The notes under the pieces: generated by a model
Database searches by the model: none
Seen by the model: only the letters and a program-made list of their open reading frames with translations
What the model was told of the DNA's origin: nothing
Shown here: in pieces, positions 1 through 6,565 of the stretch
Numbering within the stretch: position 1 is the stretch's first letter
Layout: every line of letters starts with the position of its first letter
Made by a program: the position numbers and the translations under genes
Source of the DNA: an uncultured Kiritimatiellota bacterium
GTDB taxonomy: Bacteria > Verrucomicrobiota > Kiritimatiellia > RFP12 > UBA1067
DNA length: 64,000 nucleotides
Reading direction: 5' to 3'
NCBI GenBank assembly: GCA_934643865.1
Contig: CAKUCX010000001.1
Location: forward strand, 1-64,000

Positions 1-2
1 GC

Positions 3-66
3 CCTCCGGCCGGTCAACACGGAGCGCGCGGAGACACGGGGACACGGAGATGGTTTTGAGGCTGGC
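3..66 (+). repeat. Dispersed element, direct copy 1
   Basis: A 64-bp stretch beginning CCTCCGGCCGGTCAACACGG, followed by cacgg/gacac-rich sequence and ending GAGGCTGGC. It is identical to 343-406. Its first 22 bases recur, with C or T at one position, in inverted form at 259-280 and in direct form at 50687-50708. Confidence 0.9.
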
Positions 67-105
67 TTGCGCGCGGCTTCATCCGCCACCTCGTCCGCCA
101 AAAGG

Positions 106-220
106 GTTTTACACGCACGACATCCCCACGCCTCCCGACGGCCCGGCGCGGGTCGTCCGATAGCCAACGGCCATCCCCAGCCGGGGATCAAACAGCCCAT
201 GACTGATGTGCGTGTAAAAC
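106..220. repeat. 13-bp inverted repeat enclosing 89 bp
   Basis: GTTTTACACGCAC at 106-118 is the exact reverse complement of 208-220. The enclosed 89 bp contains a smaller hairpin (ATCCCC...GGGGAT near 173-189). No open frame of note lies inside. It could be a tiny non-autonomous mobile element or a structured RNA; the sequence alone does not decide. Confidence 0.7.
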
Positions 221-230
221 AACTCTCAAC

Positions 231-280
231 CTCCTCCGTGCCTCCGTGCCTCCGCACGCTCCGTGTTAACCGGCCGGAGG
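231..280 (-). repeat. Dispersed element, inverted relative
   Basis: Read on the minus strand, this starts with the same CTCCGGCCGGTTAACACGG core (259-280) and continues into gaggcacggag-type repeats as the direct copies do, but it is only similar, not identical, beyond the core. Confidence 0.8.
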
Positions 281-342
281 CTTTCAAGTAAGATTATTAC
301 GCAGTGAAATCTCATTTTGCGCGGCGCGGGCGGGTCGCGCGG

Positions 343-406
343 CCTCCGGCCGGTCAACACGGAGCGCGCGGAGACACGGGGACACGGAGATGGTTTTGAG
401 GCTGGC
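343..406 (+). repeat. Dispersed element, direct copy 2
   Basis: Identical over 64 bp to 3-66. The two copies flank about 276 bp that includes an inverted copy and a 13-bp inverted repeat. Confidence 0.9.
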
Positions 407-552
407 GGGCGCGCGGGACGCGCGCCCCTACCAACGTCGGGGGCCGACGTGGGGGTGGGTCCGAGGGGACGTCCCGCGCCGGGGCGGCGCGGGCCTCCCG
501 CCCCTCCTCCACCGCCGCGAGGCGCAGCGTCCCTTCGCGCGCGGCCCTCCCC

Positions 553-1203
553 TCAGGCGTCCGTCTCGTCGAGGGCGGAGAGAAGCGCCTCCGCCGTCAC
601 GGGGCGGCCCTTCATGCGCAGGACGAGGATGCGGGCGATGAGGGCACTCTCGAATTCCGTCAGGCGCACGCCGTCCTTGCGGTCCTGGAGAATGCGCAGC
701 AGGTTGTCCGGCGTCACGCGCTCGCGGGCGCGCGGACGCCCCGCGAAGAGGCCCGTCACCGCCACCGCAAGGAACGTGAGCGGCGCGAAGGCCGCGCTGA
801 AGACCCGGTAGACGGGGGCGAGGCGGAGCGTCCGGCGCAGCGGCCGCGCCGAGCAGAAGAGCTTCGGCAGGAACTCGCCGCACACGAGCAGCGCGACCGC
901 CGCGCCCACGCCCCACGCCGCGCGCGCGCCGGCGGCGTCACCGAAGAGGCGCGCGGCAAGCGCCGCCGACGCGGAGGAGTAGACGACGTTCGCGAGGTTG
1001 TTGCCCACGAGGATGCCGGTGAGCGTGCGGGAGAAGTCGAGGCGCGCGCGTTCGATGATCTTCGCCGCCGCGCTGCCCTCGCGGGCCATGTGGCGGATGC
1101 GGCCCAGGCTGACGGAGGAGAACCCCGTCTCCGTGCCGGAGCAGAAAGAGGAAAGCGCGAGGGCGGCGAGCATCACGCAGACGAGGAGGGCGAGCGCGAT
1201 CAT
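553..1203 (-). CDS. DUF21 (CNNM-type) membrane protein lacking CBS domains
   Basis: A 216-residue protein with the membrane-embedded DUF21/CNNM domain seen in CorC/HlyC-type ion (Mg2+/Co2+ or Na+) transporters. It starts with a hydrophobic helix, then SGTETGFSSVSLGRI and LVGNNLANVVYSSA, the typical first part of the domain, followed by further hydrophobic helices. Full-length family members continue with paired CBS domains and a CorC domain; this one stops at the linker (residue ~216), just as the cytoplasmic part would begin. Its ATG overlaps the stop of the full-length paralogue upstream (ATGA), so the two are translationally coupled and may form a hetero-oligomer. Exact substrate unknown. 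Confidence 0.85.
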   Translation of the reverse strand: MIALALLVCVMLAALALSSFCSGTETGFSSVSLGRIRHMAREGSAAAKIIERARLDFSRTLTGILVGNNLANVVYSSASAALAARLFGDAAGARAAWGVGAAVALLVCGEFLPKLFCSARPLRRTLRLAPVYRVFSAAFAPLTFLAVAVTGLFAGRPRARERVTPDNLLRILQDRKDGVRLTEFESALIARILVLRMKGRPVTAEALLSALDETDA

Positions 1204-2465
1204 GCGTCCTCCTCCGTCTTCTCGACGGCCTCGTCCGTCTCGGCGAGCAGCTCCTCGTCGGTGTCGGCCTTCGGGTATTCGACGACCTCCAGGCGCACCT
1301 GCACGACGCGGCGGCGGCGGCGCTTGAGGACGGTCGCGCGGCAGCCGTCCGCCTCGATCTGCTGCCCCACGTGGGGGATGCGCTCGGCGTGGAAGGCGAC
1401 CCACCCCGAGAGGCGGTCGGCGTCCTCGGCCTCCAGCTCGATGCCGAGTTCGCGGTTGATCTCGTCGAGGCTCGCGCGGCCGTCGATGATCCAGGCGTTC
1501 CGTCCGACGGGGCGGATGGAGGGCTCGTCGTCGGGGCGCGCGAAGACGCCGGGGCCGACGATGATCTCCAGGACGTCGTTCGGCGTGATGATGCCGGCCG
1601 TGCCGCCGTATTCGTCGAGGACGACGGCGAGCGGCTTGCCGCTCCGGCGGAAGACGACGAGGAGGTCGTCGAGCGTGATCTGCTCGGGGACGAAGAGCGC
1701 GTCCTCGACCTTCCCCGTCTTCACGTCCACGATGCCCTCGATTGCGTCCGGCGTACGGTTGAAGACGGGCAGGCAGGCGTGGCGCGCATGGGCGAGGACG
1801 TCGGCGCGCACGGCCTCCGGCCGGTCCGAATCCAGCCCCTCGATGTCCACGCGCGGCGTCATCTCGTCGTTCGCGTGCAGCTCCGAGAGCCGCAGCACGC
1901 CCTCGATCATCTCGGCGTCCGCCACCGCGAACTCGCCCTTCTCGGCGGCGGACTCGACGACCGAGACGAGTTCGGCGTCGGAGAGCGCCCGCCGTTCGCG
2001 CGCGAGCGCCGGCGCGAACGCCCGCGACGCGAGCGAGAAGGCCTTGTTGAACGGCAGCAGCGCGGCCCGCCAGAAGAGGAGCGCGAGCGCACAGGCGGGC
2101 GCAAGCGCCTCGGCGTGGCGCAGCGCGAGGCGCTTGGGCGTGATCTCGCCGAAGAGCAGCAGCAGCACGGTCGTCACGGGCACGGCGGCGAAGCCTCCCC
2201 AGGCGGGGAAGGCCTTCACGAAGAGCCGGTAGGAAAGCGTCGCAATCGCGAAGTTGACGAACGTGTTCCCGACGAGGAGCGTCGAGAGGAGCGCGGCGGA
2301 ATCGTCCACGCACCGTCCGATCCAGCGGTCCGCCCGCGCACTGCGCGCGCGGATCCGCGCGCGCTGCACACCCGTGAGCGTGAAGAGAATCGTCTCCGAA
2401 CCTGAGAAGAACGCCGAGAGGCAAAACAGGACGGCAAGCGCGGCGAGGGAGAGACATGTGTTCAT
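1200..2465 (-). CDS. CNNM/CorC family transporter with CBS pair
   Basis: A 421-residue hemolysin C/CorC-type protein. Residues ~1-180 are the DUF21 membrane domain (SGSETILFTLTGVQRARIR, LLVGNTFVNFAIATL, LLFGEITPKRLAL). Residues ~200-320 form two CBS motifs (NDEMTPRVDIEGLD; VVLDEYGGTAGIITPNDVLE) and ~335-415 the CorC transporter-associated domain. The family is tied to magnesium/cobalt efflux or Mg2+ homeostasis. It sits 23 nt after the TatD gene and overlaps the DUF21-only paralogue by 4 nt, at the end of an ispF-tatD-CNNM-CNNM run. The C-terminal tail is acidic. ATG chosen because it precedes the first hydrophobic helix. Confidence 0.92.
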   Translation of the reverse strand: MNTCLSLAALAVLFCLSAFFSGSETILFTLTGVQRARIRARSARADRWIGRCVDDSAALLSTLLVGNTFVNFAIATLSYRLFVKAFPAWGGFAAVPVTTVLLLLFGEITPKRLALRHAEALAPACALALLFWRAALLPFNKAFSLASRAFAPALARERRALSDAELVSVVESAAEKGEFAVADAEMIEGVLRLSELHANDEMTPRVDIEGLDSDRPEAVRADVLAHARHACLPVFNRTPDAIEGIVDVKTGKVEDALFVPEQITLDDLLVVFRRSGKPLAVVLDEYGGTAGIITPNDVLEIIVGPGVFARPDDEPSIRPVGRNAWIIDGRASLDEINRELGIELEAEDADRLSGWVAFHAERIPHVGQQIEADGCRATVLKRRRRRVVQVRLEVVEYPKADTDEELLAETDEAVEKTEEDA

Positions 2466-2488
2466 GCGTTGAAGTCCGGGGGGCCTCC

Positions 2489-3244
2489 CTACACGCCGAA
2501 GAGCGCAAGGGCGTTTGCCGTCGTCAAGGCGGCGAAGGCGTCGAGCGCGACGCCGCGCACGGCGGCGAGGCGGCGGGCGGTGTGGACGAGGAAGGCGGGC
2601 TCGCAGGGACGCCCGCGAAAGGGAACGGGCGCGAGGTACGGCGCGTCCGTCTCGACGAGGATGCGGTCGTCGGGCACGTAGCGCGCCGAGGCGCGCACCG
2701 TCTCGGCGGACGTGAACGTCGCGATGCCCGAGAACGACACCATGAACCCCCGGTCGAGGAGCTTCCCCGCGAACGCGGGCGCGCCCGTGTAGGAGTGGAT
2801 CACGCCGCGCAGGCGGTCCCCGTGCCGCCACGGCACCTCGTCGAGGACGCCGCGCGTCGCGTCGTCCGCCTCGCGCGTATGGACGACGACGGGGAGACCC
2901 CGCGCGTCCGCCAGCGCGAGCTGCTGCGCGAAGAGGGCCGCCTGCGCCTGCAGCGTCTGCGGCGCGTAGTGGCCGTCCAGCCCGATTTCGCCAATCGCCG
3001 CCACGCGCGCGGCGTGCGCGTCGAGGAGCGCGGGCAGCTGCCGCATCCGCTCCGGCACGTCGTCGAGCTGGTCGCGGTCCCATCCCAGCACGACGCGCCC
3101 CGGCGTGCGCAGCGCATTGCGGTTCAGTTCCTCGCTGCCGCCGACGGCGAGGATGTGCGCCACGCCCGCCTCGGCGGCGCGGGCGCAGAGGGCCGCCACG
3201 TCGTCGCCGTCCGAGAAGTGCGCGTGCGTGTCGTAGAGCGTCAC
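2489..3244 (-). CDS. TatD family metal-dependent hydrolase (DNase)
   Basis: A 251-residue TIM-barrel hydrolase of the TatD family (3'-5' exonuclease/DNase activity in characterised members). Metal-binding elements are in order: DTHAHF (residues 5-10), GEIGLDGHY, VVVHTREAD, GVIHSYTG and LVETDAPYLAP. Length is typical (about 255-265). It starts with GTG at 3244, whose last bases overlap the ispF stop (GTGA). Translational coupling with ispF and the downstream CNNM gene points to one transcript. Confidence 0.93.
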   Translation of the reverse strand: MTLYDTHAHFSDGDDVAALCARAAEAGVAHILAVGGSEELNRNALRTPGRVVLGWDRDQLDDVPERMRQLPALLDAHAARVAAIGEIGLDGHYAPQTLQAQAALFAQQLALADARGLPVVVHTREADDATRGVLDEVPWRHGDRLRGVIHSYTGAPAFAGKLLDRGFMVSFSGIATFTSAETVRASARYVPDDRILVETDAPYLAPVPFRGRPCEPAFLVHTARRLAAVRGVALDAFAALTTANALALFGV

Positions 3245-3717
3245 GCCGTCTCCTCCAGCAGCGCGACGCAGTGGACGGCGATGCCGAGGCCCGCGCCCAC
3301 GTCGTCCATCCGCTCGTTCGTCTTGCCCTTCACGGAGACACGCGAAACGGCGACGCCGAGCAGCGCCGCCAGGCGCGCGCGGATGGCCGCGACGTGCGGA
3401 CGCAGCTTGGGCGCCTCGCAGATCACCGTCGCGTCCACGTTGCCCACGCGGAATCCGTTCGCCGCGAGTTCGGCGACGACGCGCACGAGCAGCTGCGCCG
3501 AGTCGGCCCCCGCCCACGCGGGATCCGTGTCGGGGAAGTGCGCGCCGATATCCCCGCGCGCCGCCGCGCCGAGCAGCGCGTCGATGAGCGCATGGATGAG
3601 GACGTCCGCGTCGGAGTGGCCCGCGAGCCCCCGCGCGCCGGGGATCTCCACGCCGCCCAGCTTCAGCGTGCGCCCCTCCGCGAAGCGGTGGGAGTCGTAG
3701 CCGAGGCCCACGCGCAT
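3241..3717 (-). CDS. ispF: 2-C-methyl-D-erythritol 2,4-cyclodiphosphate synthase
   Basis: IspF converts CDP-methylerythritol 2-phosphate to the cyclic diphosphate in the MEP isoprenoid pathway. The 158 residues contain GYDSHRF (zinc ligands Asp/His), LAGHSDADVLIHALIDALLG and the C-terminal KGKTNERMDDVGAGLGI. Length matches the family. The ATG at 3717 follows GGGAGG by about 8 nt; a GTG 18 nt upstream is a weaker alternative. The MEP enzyme Dxs and the downstream prenyltransferase UppS are also in this window but in a different transcript. A promoter box lies at 3782-3787, giving a leader of about 58 nt with a short GCCGCG...CGGC hairpin. Confidence 0.96.
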   Translation of the reverse strand: MRVGLGYDSHRFAEGRTLKLGGVEIPGARGLAGHSDADVLIHALIDALLGAAARGDIGAHFPDTDPAWAGADSAQLLVRVVAELAANGFRVGNVDATVICEAPKLRPHVAAIRARLAALLGVAVSRVSVKGKTNERMDDVGAGLGIAVHCVALLEETA

Positions 3718-3781
3718 CAGCGCGCCCTCCCGCACGCCGCCACGCGGCGGACTTCAGTGACAATCGGTCTCATGGCTTTCT

Positions 3782-3787
3782 AGTTTA
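3782..3787 (-). promoter_or_regulatory. Extended -10 box for ispF operon
   Basis: TAAACT preceded by TGG on the minus strand (TGGTAAACT). It fits the extended -10 pattern repeated in front of many genes in this window. Confidence 0.6.
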
Positions 3788-3817
3788 CCACATTTGGGTG
3801 CCGACGTCTGGAAATGC

Positions 3818-3823
3818 TATAAT
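3818..3823 (+). promoter_or_regulatory. Extended -10 box, leaderless MATE gene
   Basis: TGCTATAAT; the last T is followed by exactly 7 nt and then the ATG at 3831. Transcription would be expected to begin on or next to the start codon, so the mRNA is probably leaderless. Confidence 0.65.
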
Positions 3824-3830
3824 GCCGGCC

Positions 3831-5267
3831 ATGTTCTCCGAACGGAAAGGCAACATCCGGGACGTCCTCGCGACGACGCTGCCCCTCGTGCTCGCGATGG
3901 GCGCGCACGCGATCAACCAGTTCACCGACCGCGTCTTCCTCGCGCGCTACTCGGACGACGCCATCCAGGCCTCCCTCCCCGGCGGCATCCTCAGCTGGCT
4001 CTTCATCTGCCTGCTCGTCGCGACGGCCAGCTACTCCGGCACCTTCGTCGCGCAGTTCCACGGCGCCGGCGCGAAGCGCGACGCTGCCGCCGCCTACGGC
4101 CAGGGCCTCTGGCTCGCGCTCGCGGCCCTCCCGCTCATCCTCCTCTCGATCCCCCTCGGGTACGCCCTCTTCAACCTCGCCGGGCACGCCCCCGCCATCC
4201 TCGCCGACGAGAAGGCCTACTACGGCATCCTCCAGCTCGGCGGCGTCTTCTGCGTCTTCCAGGCCGTCCTCGCCGGCTACTTCGCCGGACAGGGCAAGAC
4301 CCGCCTCGTAGGCGTCGCCACCTGCGCCGGCAGCCTCTCGAACGTCCTCCTCGACTGGATGTTCATCTTCGGGCACGGCGGCTGCGGGCGCTGGGGCATC
4401 GTCGGCGCGGGCTGGGCCACCGCCCTCGCCGCCGCCGTCCCCTGCCTCATCCTCGGCGCGGCCACCTTCTTCGAGCCCGCCCTGCGCGGCCGCCGCTACC
4501 TCGTCGCGCTCCGTCCGCGCCCCGACCTCCTCCGGCGCATCGTCCGCTACGGCCTCCCCTCCGGCCTCCACCAGTTCCTCGACGTCGCCACCTTCACCGT
4601 CTTCGTGATGGCGACCGGCCGCCTCGACGCCCTCTCCCTCGCCGTCTCGAACATCGTCTTCTCCGTCAACTACGTCTCCTTCGCCCCCCTGCTCGGGCTC
4701 GGGCAGGGCGCCACCGTGCTCGTCGGGCAGTACCAGGGCGCGCACGACGCCGCCGCCTCGATCCGCGCCACGAAAAGCGCCCTCTTCCTCGGCGCCGCCT
4801 ACGTCGCCCTCTTCGCGGCCGTCGTCTTCCTCTTCTCGGACGCCCTCATGGACGCCTTCCGCGGCCCCGAGACGGCCTTCGACGCCGCCGCCTTCCGCGC
4901 CCTCGGCCGCACGCTCATGTGGATCATGCTCTCCTGGGCCTTCTTCGACGCCGTGAGCCTCATCGTCGGCGGCGCGCTCAAGGGCGCGGGCGACACGAAG
5001 TTCGTCATGTTCGCCCTGCTCGCCATCTCCCTCGGCCTCTGGATGCCCGTCGTCTTCCTCGTCCTGTGGCTCGCCCCCTCGATCACGTTCCTCTGGCTCA
5101 CGATGCCCTTCTACTGCGGCGTCTGCGCCTTGGCCTGCATCGTGCGCTTTGCCCGGGGCCGCTGGTGGCGCCTGCGCCTCGTCGACGACCTCATCGAGCC
5201 CCCGCAGGAACGCCCCGCAGGGGGCCGCCCGATGCGCCGGCTGGCGGATGGGGACGGTAGACGATGA
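3831..5267 (+). CDS. MATE family efflux transporter
   Basis: A 478-residue multidrug and toxin extrusion family protein with about twelve hydrophobic segments. It has the usual pseudo-twofold arrangement: N-half starting LPLVLAMGAHAINQFTDRVFLARY, second half starting around IVRYGLPSGLHQFLDVATFTVF. MATE proteins export cationic drugs or metabolites using Na+ or H+ gradients. The ATG at 3831 lies 7 nt after a TATAAT box with no Shine-Dalgarno sequence, so translation is probably leaderless. The 3' end overlaps the convergent thiamine pyrophosphokinase gene by 77 nt; the last ~25 residues (basic, non-membrane) are encoded in that overlap. Confidence 0.94.
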   Translation: MFSERKGNIRDVLATTLPLVLAMGAHAINQFTDRVFLARYSDDAIQASLPGGILSWLFICLLVATASYSGTFVAQFHGAGAKRDAAAAYGQGLWLALAALPLILLSIPLGYALFNLAGHAPAILADEKAYYGILQLGGVFCVFQAVLAGYFAGQGKTRLVGVATCAGSLSNVLLDWMFIFGHGGCGRWGIVGAGWATALAAAVPCLILGAATFFEPALRGRRYLVALRPRPDLLRRIVRYGLPSGLHQFLDVATFTVFVMATGRLDALSLAVSNIVFSVNYVSFAPLLGLGQGATVLVGQYQGAHDAAASIRATKSALFLGAAYVALFAAVVFLFSDALMDAFRGPETAFDAAAFRALGRTLMWIMLSWAFFDAVSLIVGGALKGAGDTKFVMFALLAISLGLWMPVVFLVLWLAPSITFLWLTMPFYCGVCALACIVRFARGRWWRLRLVDDLIEPPQERPAGGRPMRRLADGDGRR

Positions 5268-5862
5268 GCGGACGGTCGCCCGCGAGGTCGAAGGCGTCGC
5301 CCGTCGTGCGGTTGAGCGTCCCCCGCCAGAGCGCGTCGAGCGGCACGCCATCCAGCGGCCAGGCGAGCCCTCTGGACGTCGCATGCGTCGCCGGATCGGG
5401 CGCGAAGACCGAGACGGCCTCGCCGGGGCGGCAGGCGTAGCGGCGCGCGCCGGCGACGACCGTGAACGTCCCCGCGTCCGTGACCAGCGCGATGTCCGGC
5501 GCCGTGCGCGCAAAGTCCGGCAGACGGAAGAGGTTGCCGAGGAAGTGGTCTTCGCGCAGGCCGCCCGCGCCGAGCAGAACGACGCCCGCGCCGCCGAAGC
5601 GCGCGACGGCCGTGCGAAACGCCTTGTCGAGGTCGTTCGTCTCCTGCTCGGCAATGTGGACGAAGCGCACGCCGAGCGCCGCGCGGTCCGCCGCCGCGAG
5701 CGAATCGCCGTCGCCGACGACGAGGTCGGGGTCGCGTCCGAGCGCCCGCGCCGTCCGATACGCCCCGTCGCAGCAGACGAGCCGCGCCGCGCCGGCGAAG
5801 ACCGCGCGCGCCAGCGGGTGCGCCGGCGGGGCGCCGTTCGCAAGAATCGCCGTTTGGGCCAT
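5191..5862 (-). CDS. thiN: Thiamine pyrophosphokinase
   Basis: Thiamine + ATP to thiamine diphosphate + AMP. The 223 residues show the family pattern: nucleotide-binding N-terminus LANGAPP, CCDGAYRTARALGRDPDLVVGDGDSL, the catalytic ETNDLDKAFRTAV segment, LGAGGLREDHFLGNLF, and a C-terminal thiamine-binding beta domain ending near IVYRPHPP. The start ATG is 7 nt after TATACT, so a leaderless mRNA is predicted and a 5' TPP riboswitch is excluded. The last ~25 codons run antisense through the end of the MATE gene. Confidence 0.93.
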   Translation of the reverse strand: MAQTAILANGAPPAHPLARAVFAGAARLVCCDGAYRTARALGRDPDLVVGDGDSLAAADRAALGVRFVHIAEQETNDLDKAFRTAVARFGGAGVVLLGAGGLREDHFLGNLFRLPDFARTAPDIALVTDAGTFTVVAGARRYACRPGEAVSVFAPDPATHATSRGLAWPLDGVPLDALWRGTLNRTTGDAFDLAGDRPLIVYRPHPPAGASGGPLRGVPAGAR

Positions 5863-5869
5863 GTGCGGG

Positions 5870-5875
5870 AGTATA
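5870..5875 (-). promoter_or_regulatory. Extended -10 box, leaderless thiN
   Basis: TGGTATACT on the minus strand, with exactly 7 nt between the box and the thiN ATG at 5862. No Shine-Dalgarno sequence is present in the 7 nt (cccgcac). Confidence 0.7.
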
Positions 5876-5942
5876 CCACATTCTCGCGGCCCCGGCGGAC
5901 GCCTCCGGGCGGTCCGGGGACCCTGGGCGGCCTCCATCGCGA

Positions 5943-5972
5943 TTGACGGACGCGCCGAGACGGGCGTATACT
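5943..5972 (+). promoter_or_regulatory. -35/-10 promoter, leaderless nudC
   Basis: TTGACG at 5943-5948, an 18-nt spacer, then TATACT at 5967-5972. Exactly 7 nt follow before the nudC ATG at 5980, so the transcript should start at the initiation codon. It diverges from the thiN promoter across a 117-nt gap. Confidence 0.7.
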
Positions 5973-5979
5973 GTCGCGC

Positions 5980-6555
5980 ATGGACCTCCGCGAACTTTTC
6001 GACCGCCTGCCCCTGTCCGGCTGGCTGGCCGCCGCACGCGAGCGGGAACTCGCCCACTGGGCCGAAACCAGCCGCTTCTGCGGCCGCTGCGGCACGCCGC
6101 TCGCGCGCCATCCAGACCCCGCCGAGCGCGCGATGCGCTGCCCGAAATGCGGGCTGCTCGCCTACCCGCAGATCACACCGGCCGTGATCGTCCTCGTCAA
6201 GAAAGGCGACACGATCCTCCTCCAGCGCAACACGCACTACAAGCTGCCGCACTGGAGCCTCGTCGCCGGCTTTCTCGAACCCGCCGAAAACCTCGAAGAG
6301 GCCGTCCGGCGCGAGATCCGGGAAGAAGCCGCCCTTGAAGTCGGCCACATCCGCTACTTCGGCTCGCAGATCTGGCCCTTCCCCTCGAACGTCATGATCG
6401 GCTTCGTCGCGGACTGGGTCTCCGGCGATCCGACGCCCGACGGCGAGGAGGTCGTGGAAAGCGGCTGGTTCGGCCGCGACGACCTTCCGCTCCTTCCCAA
6501 GCGGATCTCCCTTGCCCGCCGCCTCGTCGACGCCTGGCGGGAGCGGCTCGTCTAG
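5980..6555 (+). CDS. nudC: NAD(+) diphosphatase, Nudix family
   Basis: NudC hydrolyses NAD(H) to NMN(H) and AMP and, in characterised bacteria, removes NAD caps from RNA 5' ends. The 191-residue protein has a short N-terminal segment, a four-cysteine zinc ribbon (CGRC...CPKC, residues ~28-50), then the Nudix domain with GFLEPAE...REIREEAALEV (residues ~95-118) and the NudC signature SQIWPFPSNVMIGF. The usual glycine near the end of the Nudix box is alanine. The large N-terminal domain of E. coli NudC is absent. A leaderless start is predicted. Confidence 0.93.
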   Translation: MDLRELFDRLPLSGWLAAARERELAHWAETSRFCGRCGTPLARHPDPAERAMRCPKCGLLAYPQITPAVIVLVKKGDTILLQRNTHYKLPHWSLVAGFLEPAENLEEAVRREIREEAALEVGHIRYFGSQIWPFPSNVMIGFVADWVSGDPTPDGEEVVESGWFGRDDLPLLPKRISLARRLVDAWRERLV

Positions 6556-6565
6556 CCGCCGCGCA

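Larger units (their letters stand above)
1..552. other. Gene-free repeat-rich region
   Basis: No convincing gene lies here; the short open frames are low-complexity readings of repeats. It contains two direct copies of a 64-bp element (3-66 and 343-406), an inverted relative (about 231-280) and a 13-bp inverted repeat enclosing 89 bp (106-220). From about 407 to 552 the sequence is GC-rich with several short hairpins, for example arms ACGTCGG/CCGACGT near 433-450, directly beyond the stop of the minus-strand DUF21 gene. These hairpins could end that transcript, but no T-tract is visible. Confidence 0.7.

Noticed and set aside
5863..5979. TPP riboswitch before thiN
   Set aside because: The predicted leader is zero or near zero, and no thi-box consensus is present in the 117-nt gap.
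3780..6095. A 771-residue minus-strand ORF across MATE, thiN and nudC
   Set aside because: Shadow of real genes on other frames; arginine-rich with no fold.
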